Shown here one piece after another: positions 8,756 through 16,607 of a stretch of DNA of 64,000 nt. Made by a program: the position numbers and the translations under genes. The stretch lies in NCBI RefSeq assembly GCF_002858745.1, contig NZ_PJRO01000018.1, positions 59,583 through 123,582 of the forward strand, written 5' to 3'. Origin of the DNA: Mesorhizobium loti (GTDB lineage: Bacteria; Pseudomonadota; Alphaproteobacteria; Rhizobiales; Rhizobiaceae). Below the pieces are notes generated by a model. It did no database searches, was not told where the DNA came from, and saw nothing but the letters and a program-made list of their open reading frames with translations. Position 1 is the stretch's first letter. Each line of letters begins with the position of its first letter.

Positions 8756-8790
8756 GCGGCGACAGCTGTCGCCGCGCTGGCGCTTATAAT
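8756..8790 (+). promoter_or_regulatory. 20-bp perfect palindrome plus -10 box before the AraC gene
   Basis: GCGGCGACAG at 8756-8765 is followed directly by its reverse complement, making a gap-free 20-bp palindrome. A consensus TATAAT lies at 8785-8790, 62 bases before the AraC start. The palindrome covers the place where a -35 element would sit, as expected for an operator. Its ligand protein is not known; AraC-type proteins usually prefer direct repeats. Confidence 0.5.
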
Positions 8791-8851
8791 CCTGTTGTGG
8801 CGCTGCTTCTTTCGTGGTTTGGTCCATTTCTTACGCAAGTGGGCCAAAGCC

Positions 8852-9685
8852 ATGCCGACAAGTGTCTCCTATCTTGAAGCGCCGGTCACCGATCTGCACC
8901 GCCGCCATCGTGAGCGGCTGGAATGGCTCGACCGTACCAGGGACCTCGTGGTCGCCCTGCCGTCGGAATATCCGGACGGCTATACGGTGCCCGATCACCG
9001 CCACATCCGCAGCCAGCTTCTGCATGCCTTGACCGGCGTGGTTCTGGTGAAAACGCATTTCGGCCGCTGGATGGTTCCACCTGATCACGCCATGTGGATC
9101 CCGGCCGGTATCAAGCATGCGGTGGAGATGCAGGGCAACGTCTCGATGCGCTCGGTCTATGTCGCGCCCGACTCCGTCGCCGGCCTGCCGACGAACCTGC
9201 GCGTCGTCGGCGTCAGCGATCTGATGCGCAGCCTGATCATCGAGGCGGTCACGCTGCCGACCGACGAGCCACCGAGCGAGCGCGGCGCTCTTCTGATGGC
9301 GCTGCTTCTGCACGAGATCCCCGCCATGGAGGAACGGCCGCTCGGCCTGCCATTCCCTCATGATCCCCGCATTGCAGCTCTGTGCCGGCGCTTCGTCTCC
9401 GAGCCGTCGCCGCATGCCACTATCGACGATTGGGCCGAGACCGTCGGCATGAGCCGGCGCACCTTCACCCGCGTGTTCCACCGCGAGACGGGGTTGTCGC
9501 TGTCGACCTGGCGCCAGCAGGCGCTGCTGCTTGCAGCCTTGCCGCGGCTCACCGACGGCGAACCGGTGACACGTGTGGCGCTCGATCTCGGTTATGACAG
9601 CGTTCCGGCCTTCACCACCATGTTCAAGCGTATGCTGGGTATCTCGCCGCGCGGGTATCTGCGAGGGGCGCGGGAGGTCGGGTGA
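8852..9685 (+). CDS. AraC-family transcriptional regulator (cupin + HTH)
   Basis: A 277-residue regulator with an N-terminal cupin-like sensor (PDHRHIRSQLLHALTGVV, VPPDHAMWIPAGIKHAV) and a C-terminal AraC DNA-binding domain with two helix-turn-helices (about 190-275: WAETVGMSRRTFTRVFHRETG, then VALDLGYDSVPAFTTMFKRMLG). An upstream in-frame start at 8795 would add 19 atypical residues; I prefer MPTSVSYLE at 8852. It is divergent from the Fsr-type exporter and probably controls it, as in the NimR/NimT arrangement. Confidence 0.88.
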   Translation: MPTSVSYLEAPVTDLHRRHRERLEWLDRTRDLVVALPSEYPDGYTVPDHRHIRSQLLHALTGVVLVKTHFGRWMVPPDHAMWIPAGIKHAVEMQGNVSMRSVYVAPDSVAGLPTNLRVVGVSDLMRSLIIEAVTLPTDEPPSERGALLMALLLHEIPAMEERPLGLPFPHDPRIAALCRRFVSEPSPHATIDDWAETVGMSRRTFTRVFHRETGLSLSTWRQQALLLAALPRLTDGEPVTRVALDLGYDSVPAFTTMFKRMLGISPRGYLRGAREVG

Positions 9686-9800
9686 GGCGGAAGTGATCCG
9701 GACGGCTTCTGCGCCATCTGCTGCAATGCTCTGTGCCCTATCCAGCAGCGAAAGGGGTAGATACGAAGATCAAGGATCTGTCGTCAAACTTCGCTCAAAA

Positions 9801-10565
9801 ATGCTTCACTCTCTTCTCACCGGGATTTCGAACCAGACTGTGTTCGCTATCGTTGCGATCGCCTTGATCGCTGGACTGGCGCGCGGCTTTTCTGGTTTTG
9901 GCGCGGCGCTGATCTTCGTGCCGCTGGCCAGTTCGGTAATCAACCCCAAGATCGCAGCGCCGCTGCTGCTGGTGGTCGATGGCGTGATGACCGTCGGTTT
10001 CGTGCCGGACGCATGGCGACTGGCCGACAAGACCAATGTCTCCGTCATGGCGCTCGGCGCTGTGGTCGGCGTGCCGCTCGGCACTTATGCGCTCGCGCAT
10101 CTCGACCCGCTGACGATCCGTTGGTCGATCATCGCCATCGTGGTTACACTTCTTCTGCTTCTGATGTCGGGTTGGCGTTATCATGGCCGCCCCAAGGCTT
10201 TGCTGACCGTCACGGTCGGGGCGATCTCAGGCATCTTTTCGGGTGCGGCGCAGGTCGGCGGACCGCCGGTCGTGGCCTACTGGCTGGGTGGTGGCTTTAC
10301 CGGCAACACGGTTCGGGCCAACATCATCCTCTATTTTGCCGTCTCTTCAGCCATCACTGCGGCGAGCTATCTCTGGGGCGGCCTTATAACCACGTCAATC
10401 GTGGCGCTGGCCGTTGTGGCAGCACCAGCCTACGGGATAGGGCTGTGGCTCGGCGCGCATATGTTCGGCATCGCCAGCGAACAGACTTTTCGCAGGCTGT
10501 GCTTCGGACTGATCGCGCTTTCGGCGGTCATCAGCCTGCCGGTTCTGGACGGGATACTGCGGTAA
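9801..10565 (+). CDS. TauE/SafE-family sulfite/anion exporter-like membrane protein
   Basis: A 254-residue multi-pass protein of the TSUP (TauE/SafE, DUF81) family, which moves sulfite, sulfonate or other small anions. The two repeated halves are visible: ARGFSGFGAALIFVPL near the N-terminus and SGIFSGAAQVGGPPVVAYWLGGG about 120 residues later. The frame extends upstream through atypical sequence overlapping the AraC gene, so the start is uncertain; MLHSLLTG at 9801 begins just before the first membrane segment. Probably cotranscribed with the AraC gene. Substrate unknown. Confidence 0.8.
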   Translation: MLHSLLTGISNQTVFAIVAIALIAGLARGFSGFGAALIFVPLASSVINPKIAAPLLLVVDGVMTVGFVPDAWRLADKTNVSVMALGAVVGVPLGTYALAHLDPLTIRWSIIAIVVTLLLLLMSGWRYHGRPKALLTVTVGAISGIFSGAAQVGGPPVVAYWLGGGFTGNTVRANIILYFAVSSAITAASYLWGGLITTSIVALAVVAAPAYGIGLWLGAHMFGIASEQTFRRLCFGLIALSAVISLPVLDGILR

Positions 10566-10588
10566 ATGGCGCAGTTTCAAACGTTCTT

Positions 10589-10693
10589 GAGCATCCTACG
10601 CGTCCGAATGGATACGTGAGCTGCTCTAGCTCTTTGTTTTTACGCAATTCAGGATGGAAAACCACTGCGCACTTTTGCTGGTACTGCTCTAAT
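10589..10693. repeat. RIME-like mosaic palindromic element (degenerate copy)
   Basis: Two modules side by side. One (10589-10626) resembles the GAGC..GCGCGTCC..GGACGCGC..GCTC palindrome seen cleanly at 19173-19213. The second (10621-10693) is a minus-strand copy of the GCAATTCC..GGAATTGC module found at 11771, 30526 and 51666. Its TTAGAGC end provides the TAG stop codon of prs. Confidence 0.65.
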
Positions 10694-11624
10694 CGAACAG
10701 GCTGGAAACCGATTCTTCCGTGGCGGTGCGCGAGATCGCTTCGCCCATCAGGTCGCCGATCGAGATGACGCGGATATTGTGCGCGTCGATGACCGCCTGG
10801 GTCGGCTGGATCGAATCGGTGATGACCAATTCCTGCAGCTTGGAGCCGGTGATGCGGGCCGCCGCGCCGCCGGAAAGCACGCCGTGGGTGATATAGGCGG
10901 TGACGCTGGTGGCGCCGTTGGCCAAAAGCGCATCGGCCGCGTTGCACAGCGTTCCGCCGGAATCGACGATATCGTCGATCAGCAGGCAGTCCTTGCCGCG
11001 CACGTCGCCGATGACGTTCATGACTTCCGATTCGCCTGGCCGCTCGCGACGCTTGTCGACAATGGCCAACTGGGCGTCGATGCGCTTGGCAAGTGCACGG
11101 GCGCGGACCACGCCGCCGACGTCAGGCGAGACGACCATGACGTTGCCGAGCTGCTTGTATTTGGCCTTCACATCGCGCGCCATCACAGGCACAGCGAAGA
11201 GGTTGTCGGTCGGGATGTCAAAGAAGCCCTGGATCTGGCCTGCATGCAGGTCGAGGGTGAGCACCCGGTCGGCGCCAGCGCGGGCGATCATGTTGGCGAC
11301 CAGCTTGGCGGAGATCGGCGTACGCCCTGATGCACGGCGGTCCTGGCGGGCATAACCGAAATAGGGGATGACCGCCGTGATGCGCCTGGCAGACGAGCGC
11401 ATGAAGGCATCGATCATGATGAGCAGTTCCATCAGGTGATCGTTGGTCGGATAGGAAGTCGACTGCAGGATGAAGACATCCTCGCCGCGCACGTTTTCCT
11501 GAATCTCGACGAAGATCTCCTGATCAGCGAACCGCCTGACACTGGCCTTGCCCAACGGGATGTTGAGATAGCGGGCGACCGCTTCGGCCAGCACCCTGTT
11601 GGAATTGCCCGCGAAGAGTTTCAT
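10689..11624 (-). CDS. prs: Ribose-phosphate pyrophosphokinase
   Basis: Makes PRPP from ribose 5-phosphate and ATP for purine, pyrimidine, His, Trp and NAD synthesis. The 311-residue protein has the class I PRS features: RRFADQEIFVEIQENVRG near the start, YFGYARQDRRASGRTPISAK (about 88-107), DLHAGQIQGFF with H127, and the PRPP loop LLIDDIVDSGGTLCNAA (about 214-230). Length is normal. The stop codon TAG falls on the terminal TTAGAGC of a dispersed repeat. In many relatives prs lies next to rplY; here the exporter/regulator block separates them. Confidence 0.97.
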   Translation of the reverse strand: MKLFAGNSNRVLAEAVARYLNIPLGKASVRRFADQEIFVEIQENVRGEDVFILQSTSYPTNDHLMELLIMIDAFMRSSARRITAVIPYFGYARQDRRASGRTPISAKLVANMIARAGADRVLTLDLHAGQIQGFFDIPTDNLFAVPVMARDVKAKYKQLGNVMVVSPDVGGVVRARALAKRIDAQLAIVDKRRERPGESEVMNVIGDVRGKDCLLIDDIVDSGGTLCNAADALLANGATSVTAYITHGVLSGGAAARITGSKLQELVITDSIQPTQAVIDAHNIRVISIGDLMGEAISRTATEESVSSLFD

Positions 11625-11770
11625 GCACCGTACCTGGTGGTGGAGTTTATGGGGCTTTTAACCAGCCGTGCCGGTATTGCAAGCGCCGTATTGAGGAATC
11701 CGCAGCTGAATCCCAACAAAGGTTTAACCCAGCGGAAGGAGGTTCGGGGTGCTAGCCGGCTAGATTCCCG

Positions 11771-11870
11771 GAGCAATTCCAGCAAAAGTGCGTAGCGGTT
11801 CTGCGTCCGGAATTGCATCAACAAAAAGTTAGAGCGTTTCCGCGTTTCCGAGAATAACGGAAACGTTCCA
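11771..11870 (+). repeat. RIME-like mosaic palindromic element
   Basis: The 249-base gap between the lipoprotein gene and prs is largely filled by this element. GAGCAATTCC (11771-11780) and GGAATTGC (11809-11816) form one inverted pair. AGAGCGTTTCCG (11831-11842) and CGGAAACGTTCC (11858-11869) form a second. The same order and wording recur at 30526-30620 and 51666-51762. Confidence 0.75.
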
Positions 11871-11873
11871 GAA

Positions 11874-12497
11874 TTAGCCGGCGGGGCGCCCGGCCAGCCA
11901 ATTGGTCAACTGGGCCATAGTCTGATCGGCGATCGCCTGCATGGTGATGGGCGGTATGGCTGCCCAGCCCTCCGTGCCGCTGACGGTTGGTGCCTTCTGC
12001 TGACCATTGATACGGTGCAGGCGATTCCCCGCAGGATCGTAGACGTCCCAGACATAGATGACGGTGGTGTTCTTGCCTTCCGAGATGGTCGAGAAATAGC
12101 CTTTCAGCACGTGGGTAGCACCCTGGCCGGCGCTGCCGGCGAGCGTGATGCCGCTTTCCTTGGCACGCGCGGCGAGGCGCTGGGTAAGCGGCGTGGCCGC
12201 CTCCACGGAGGCGCCGACGATCGGTGCAATCTGCAGCCGGGTGTTGCCGAGCACTGCTGCCGTCTGCGCCGGCGTTGGGGCAGCAGGAGTGGTGCCAGCG
12301 GCTGCGGGCGCCGGAGCACCGGCGATCGGGTTTGCCAGAGTGCCGGGCTGTACGGTTGACGGAGCAGGCGTGCCCGTGATGGGTTGCGTCGTCGCTTGCG
12401 CGATGGGGGCCGGCTGCAGAGCGTCATTTGCCCTGTTGCAGGCCGACAGCACCATGGCAACAAGCAATGGCGCGATGGTCAGGCATGATCGCCTCAT
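11874..12497 (-). CDS. Putative lipoprotein, Ala/Pro-rich
   Basis: A 207-residue exported protein I cannot assign to a named family. The N-terminus MRRSCLTIAPLLVAMVLSAC is a lipoprotein signal with the modified cysteine at residue 20. Residues 25-90 are a Pro/Thr/Ala-rich linker (PTPAQTAAVLG follows), then a compact domain contains GNTRLQIAPIVGA, THVLKGYFSTISEGKNTTVIYVWDVYD and WLAGRP. I chose the start at 12497 because GGAG lies about 11 bases before it and the signal peptide begins there. It follows the M24 gene by 49 bases. Confidence 0.75.
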   Translation of the reverse strand: MRRSCLTIAPLLVAMVLSACNRANDALQPAPIAQATTQPITGTPAPSTVQPGTLANPIAGAPAPAAAGTTPAAPTPAQTAAVLGNTRLQIAPIVGASVEAATPLTQRLAARAKESGITLAGSAGQGATHVLKGYFSTISEGKNTTVIYVWDVYDPAGNRLHRINGQQKAPTVSGTEGWAAIPPITMQAIADQTMAQLTNWLAGRPAG

Positions 12498-12546
12498 CGA
12501 CTGACGAACTCCTCGGCGACGAACAAATGCCCTTCCCGGCATCGAT

Positions 12547-13698
12547 TCAGCGCACGATCAAGTCGAGATCATGGCGCGAAAGCGGCTTCGGCTGCGATTC
12601 GGTCGTCAGATAGGTGCGGCCGAGCGTCATCGCGGTCTCTGTCTCGGAATCCATGATGATCATATGTGCGAACAGCGTCATGTTGGGTGCGATCGGCTCG
12701 GGATTGCCCTGGTAGAACATCGGCATGTCCATCCAGGATGGCGTGAAGCGGGCACCGACCGAATAGCCGCAGGCGTTGAGCCGGTGACGGGTCAACCCAT
12801 GTGCTTCCATGGTGCGGGCATGAGCGTCGAAGACATCGCCGAAGCTGTTGCCGGGCGTCATGGCTTTCTCGACCGCAAGCAGGGCCGCATGGGAAGCATC
12901 GAACAGCTCCTGGTGGCGCTTGGAGACCTTGCCGGTGAGGGCCGTGCGCATCATCGGCGCGTGGTAGTGGTGGAAGACACCAGCCCACTCCAGCGTGAGC
13001 TGGTCGTTCTTGGTGAGCTTGCGTCGGCCTGCCTTGTAGCGGCAGAGCAGCGCGTCGGGGCCGGAGCCGATGATGAATTCGTTGGCCGGATAGTCGCCGC
13101 CACCGGAGAAGACCGCGCCCTGCATGGCAGCCAGGATCTGCGCCTCGTCGCCACCCTGCTTGATCAGCGGCAGGGCCGCGTCCAGCGCGTCGTCGCTCAA
13201 TGCGGCAGCCTTTTCGGCCTTGGCGATCTCGGCCGGACTCTTGAACAGACGCAGCCTGCCGACAATGCCGGAGGCGTCAGCGATCTGGCCGAAGGTCTGC
13301 AACTGCTCGTCAAGCCTTCGCCCGTTGTAGGCAGTCAAGCCATGGGTGTCGTATTCGACGCCGATGCGCGCGCCAAGCAGATCAAGATCGTTCAAGAGGT
13401 TGCGCAAATCGATTGCCGGATTGGCGTCGGCACGGTCCATCCAGACCATGATGTTGTCGATGGTTGAGGTGTGACGGGCCTGTCGAAGGTCGGCCGAGCG
13501 CGTGAGCAGCACCATCGAACCGTCAGCCTTTACCACCAGACATTGGAAGAAGCAGAAACCGAACGTGTCGTATCCGGTCAGCCAGTACATGCTTTCCTGC
13601 GCGAACAGCAGGATGGCGTCGAGCTTCTTCTCGGCCATCTCGATCATTAGCCGGTCGCGGCGGGCGTCGTATTCGGAACGTTCGAAATGCAGTGCCAT
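12547..13698 (-). CDS. M24-family (creatinase/Xaa-Pro peptidase-like) protein lacking canonical metal ligands
   Basis: A 383-residue pita-bread-fold protein with the N-terminal creatinase domain (LFAQESMYWLTGYDTFGF) and C-terminal M24 domain. Metal-dependent members use D, D, H, E, E. Here the corresponding places read TLEWAG (E237), YHAPMMRT (P248 where D is usual), GYSVGA (Y312 for H), and HMIIMDSET / GRTYLTTE without the Glu residues. It therefore looks like a creatinase- or DoeA (ectoine hydrolase)-type member that works without the dimetal centre. The gene starts one base inside the pgeF stop (TGATG), so they are coupled. Substrate unknown. Confidence 0.82.
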   Translation of the reverse strand: MALHFERSEYDARRDRLMIEMAEKKLDAILLFAQESMYWLTGYDTFGFCFFQCLVVKADGSMVLLTRSADLRQARHTSTIDNIMVWMDRADANPAIDLRNLLNDLDLLGARIGVEYDTHGLTAYNGRRLDEQLQTFGQIADASGIVGRLRLFKSPAEIAKAEKAAALSDDALDAALPLIKQGGDEAQILAAMQGAVFSGGGDYPANEFIIGSGPDALLCRYKAGRRKLTKNDQLTLEWAGVFHHYHAPMMRTALTGKVSKRHQELFDASHAALLAVEKAMTPGNSFGDVFDAHARTMEAHGLTRHRLNACGYSVGARFTPSWMDMPMFYQGNPEPIAPNMTLFAHMIIMDSETETAMTLGRTYLTTESQPKPLSRHDLDLIVR

Positions 13699-14495
13699 CA
13701 GCCATTGTCCTCCAGCACGATCGCCGACAGCTGGCGTCCATAGTCCGGCTCATTGCGGTGGACGGTGCGGCGATAGGAAAAGAAGAGATCCTCTTCCGCA
13801 TAGGTGCAGCGGTCGAGTGCCTCGGCGGTCACGCCAGCCTGTCTGAGCCGGTTGATCGTATAGTGGTTGAGGTCGAACATCGCGTGGCCGGCCTTGCCAG
13901 ATGGCGCGAAATAGCGCTCGTTATCGGCATCTGCCTCGACAAAACGGTCGACGAATTCCGGTCCGACCTCATAGTTGCGCGGGCTGATCGACGGGCCCAG
14001 AACCGCGACGATGTTCTCGCGCCTGGCGCCGAGGCCTTCCATGGCGACGATGGTGTTTTCGAGAACGCCGGTAAAGGCACCTTTCCAACCGGCATGGGCG
14101 GCGCCGACTATGCGGGCGCCGGGATCGGCAAACAACACCGGCCCGCAATCGGCGGTCGTGGCGGCAATGGCGATGCCCGGCCTATCCGTGACAATGGCAT
14201 CGACCTTGGGCCGCTCGCCGTCAAAGGGTGCTCTTGCCACGACGACATCGGGCGAATGAACCTGGTGGGCGCTGAGCAGATGGGTTGCGGGCACTCCCAT
14301 CCAGCCGGCGACACGGCGGCGGTTCTCGCGCACCAATTCGGGATCATCGTTGGAGCCGGCGCCGATGTTGAGGCCACGATAGATGCCGCTGGAAACACCG
14401 CCGACACGGGTGAAGTAGCCATGGCGGATGCCCTGCGGTGCCGCTTTTTCGAGCATCGGAGACCGGATCGGCTCCGGTTTCGTTTCGTTCAGCAT
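13698..14495 (-). CDS. pgeF: Peptidoglycan editing factor PgeF (laccase-domain, YfiH family)
   Basis: A 265-residue DUF152/YfiH protein. Known homologues are zinc enzymes acting as purine nucleoside phosphorylase/deaminase, and E. coli PgeF keeps L-Ser out of peptidoglycan stems. The Cys/His metal site appears as SAHQVHS, TTADCGP and AAHAGWKG. The frame extends 31 codons upstream to a TTG, but the ATG at 14495 (MLNETKPEPIRS) fits the family better. It overlaps the next gene by one base, within the lgt-midA-kinase-pgeF-M24 run. Confidence 0.9.
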   Translation of the reverse strand: MLNETKPEPIRSPMLEKAAPQGIRHGYFTRVGGVSSGIYRGLNIGAGSNDDPELVRENRRRVAGWMGVPATHLLSAHQVHSPDVVVARAPFDGERPKVDAIVTDRPGIAIAATTADCGPVLFADPGARIVGAAHAGWKGAFTGVLENTIVAMEGLGARRENIVAVLGPSISPRNYEVGPEFVDRFVEADADNERYFAPSGKAGHAMFDLNHYTINRLRQAGVTAEALDRCTYAEEDLFFSYRRTVHRNEPDYGRQLSAIVLEDNG

Positions 14496-14619
14496 GTCTG
14501 TCTTGTCTTTGTCAGGCCAGGATTCGTCAAGGCGAGGTGCCGACGGTTCGAAGCGCGGACAGTGGGGCAGGGCGGGGGGCGAAGTCAATCGCGATCGGGT
14601 GCGGTCCTGCAGGGTGGGA

Positions 14620-15501
14620 TCAACGCAATGCGGCCGCCCAATAAGCGAAATGATCGATCATGAAAGGGATTCGTGGTGGATCGTCCACAGCCTCCGCCAG
14701 CTCCCACAAGCGGTGTGCGCCGGTGAGCACCTCGATGCGCTCGCGCTCGAGCACACAGCCGGAAAGGGCCTCATAGCCGGAGACGATGCGTTCTGTCAGG
14801 TCGGTGGAAATGAAGTTCGAATAGATGAAATCCCTATGCAATGGACCGAAGCCGGAATCGGCGAAATCGTAAACGCCGTTGAGGCGGTTGGTTTCGTGAT
14901 CGAAAGCCATGTTCCAGCCGTGGCCGTCGAAGAAGCCGTAGGTTGTGCCGTAAGGGTCCGGCGGCAAGTCGGCCCATGAGGCAATGATCCGCTCGGCCAG
15001 GATCTTCAAATCGCCCGACAGAACCGGCAGCACCTTGTCGCGGACCACGTCGGGTTGTGACCAGGCTTCGACCGGTCCGGCGCCGGCAGCACGCATGGTC
15101 TCCACGTCGAGGCCGTGCAGATCGACGTAGAAACGGGCGAGACGCAGTGCCAGGTCCTCGCGCGCTTCCGCGGGCAGGCGGGCATAATGAGGCGTCTCCA
15201 GATAGTTGCCCTTCAATTTGCGATGGCGCGAGAAGATCCGCGGACCCGCGATCAGTTGGATATCGGGAACCGGCATGACGATGGCGGGGCGGATCACGTC
15301 GAGAAGGCCGATCTCCCGGATCAGCGACCTTTCCGCGAGCGTGTTGCGCGGGAACTTGAAGATCAGCCGCTCGTCGACGTCCACTGCGATTGAATCCCAG
15401 CCCTGGGTAAGGAGGCTGAAGCAGGATCCGGTCAGGTCGGGAAAATGGGCGACGATCTCCGCCTTCAATGCGTCGAGTTCGGTTTCCTGCATCGTTTCCA
15501 T
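14620..15501 (-). CDS. Phosphotransferase (APH/choline-kinase-like fold)
   Basis: A 293-residue protein of the aminoglycoside-phosphotransferase superfamily, unlike the APH(3')-type gene at 2733. Nucleotide-site Lys is probably K49 in LIFKFPR. The catalytic loop reads FFDGHGWNMAF, where D192 and N197 keep the D-x5-N... spacing of HGDxxxxN kinases but the preceding His-Gly is Phe-Phe. The metal Asp is D212 in VYDFADSG. It lies 14 bases after midA. Many such proteins are small-molecule kinases of unknown substrate; resistance should not be assumed. Confidence 0.75.
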   Translation of the reverse strand: METMQETELDALKAEIVAHFPDLTGSCFSLLTQGWDSIAVDVDERLIFKFPRNTLAERSLIREIGLLDVIRPAIVMPVPDIQLIAGPRIFSRHRKLKGNYLETPHYARLPAEAREDLALRLARFYVDLHGLDVETMRAAGAGPVEAWSQPDVVRDKVLPVLSGDLKILAERIIASWADLPPDPYGTTYGFFDGHGWNMAFDHETNRLNGVYDFADSGFGPLHRDFIYSNFISTDLTERIVSGYEALSGCVLERERIEVLTGAHRLWELAEAVDDPPRIPFMIDHFAYWAAALR

Positions 15502-15515
15502 CCCAGCCCGAACTG

Positions 15516-16607
15516 CTAGCTGACGCGGCTGCGGAACACCGGCAGCGCGATGTCCTCATGCGCGATGGCCAGCACCTTGAACAGCTCGCCCATCGCCTGC
15601 GGGTCGGCAAGGCGCTCGACCTCGCCAGACAGGCGCTCGCGTGTGGCTTCGTCGGCATTGGTACCGAGCCGACCGGCACGCTCGAGCAGGCCCATGCCGA
15701 GCAGGAACGAGCTCTGCGTCGTAAAGTCGGCGCGCAGGCCGGCCGCTCGGGCGGAAGCGGCCAGCGCGGCGAAGTCGACATGCGAGGTGAGATCGGCTTC
15801 GCCGGGGCTCGCCAGTACATCTTCGTATTCATGGCTGCGCAAAGCCTGCAGGGTGTCGCCGACCCCCGGCTGTAAATGGCCATAGTCGAAGAACAGGCCC
15901 GCGCCGCCATGCGTCGTGATGCGCTCGGCAATCGTCTGCATCAATGCCGAGCGTGCCGGGGCGAGTTCGACGACGGCGCCGTCGGGTGCGGTCTCCGCAT
16001 CGGGCGGTAGAAGCGCAGGGTCGAGTGACGCAGCCCCAGCGAAAAAAGCGAGGTCACCGTTCGTGTCGAGCCCCACCATACGTTCGTGCCAGCCATCTGC
16101 AGTTCGCACGAATTGCCGGATCGGAATGGCATCGAACAGCTCGTTGCCAACGATCAATAGCGGCGCGTCGGGCAAGGAGGTTGCCATTTCATGCCATTCG
16201 ACGCTTGCGGCGATGCCGGCCAGCGCAGCCTTCTGGATCTCACGCAAGCGCGGGCTGGTTTCGATGAGCGCGATCGAGGCACCCGCGACAAAAGCCGGGT
16301 CGAGGCGTTTCAAGGTGCGCAGCATGTCCTTGGTCAAAGTGCCGCGGCCCGGTCCGATTTCGGCCAGGGTAACGGGCATCGGTGAGCCGACTGCGCGCCA
16401 GGCCTCATAGGTCCAGACCGCTACAAGTTCGCCGAACATCTGGCTGACCTCCGGCGCGGTAACGAAGTCACCGCCGGCGCCGAAGGGCTCGCGTGTCGTG
16501 TAGTAACCGGCCTCGGGATCGAACAGGCAAAGCGCCATATATTCGCTGGCCGGGATAGGGCCGACGGTCGTGACCAGTTCGATGATGCGGCGTTTCAGCC
16601 GGGTCAT
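15516..16607 (-). CDS. MidA/NDUFAF7-type class I SAM-dependent methyltransferase
   Basis: A 363-residue homologue of mitochondrial MidA/NDUFAF7, the protein arginine methyltransferase needed for complex I assembly. The N-terminal region RLKRRIIELVTTVGPIPASEYMALCLFDPEAGYYTTREPFG is family-typical, split here only in description by its key parts: the AEYMALCL-like segment and GYYTT. The SAM motif is EIGPGRGTL. The start at 16607 overlaps the lgt stop by four bases (ATGA), the usual lgt-midA coupling in Hyphomicrobiales. A longer upstream frame was rejected because it runs into lgt. Confidence 0.9.
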   Translation of the reverse strand: MTRLKRRIIELVTTVGPIPASEYMALCLFDPEAGYYTTREPFGAGGDFVTAPEVSQMFGELVAVWTYEAWRAVGSPMPVTLAEIGPGRGTLTKDMLRTLKRLDPAFVAGASIALIETSPRLREIQKAALAGIAASVEWHEMATSLPDAPLLIVGNELFDAIPIRQFVRTADGWHERMVGLDTNGDLAFFAGAASLDPALLPPDAETAPDGAVVELAPARSALMQTIAERITTHGGAGLFFDYGHLQPGVGDTLQALRSHEYEDVLASPGEADLTSHVDFAALAASARAAGLRADFTTQSSFLLGMGLLERAGRLGTNADEATRERLSGEVERLADPQAMGELFKVLAIAHEDIALPVFRSRVS

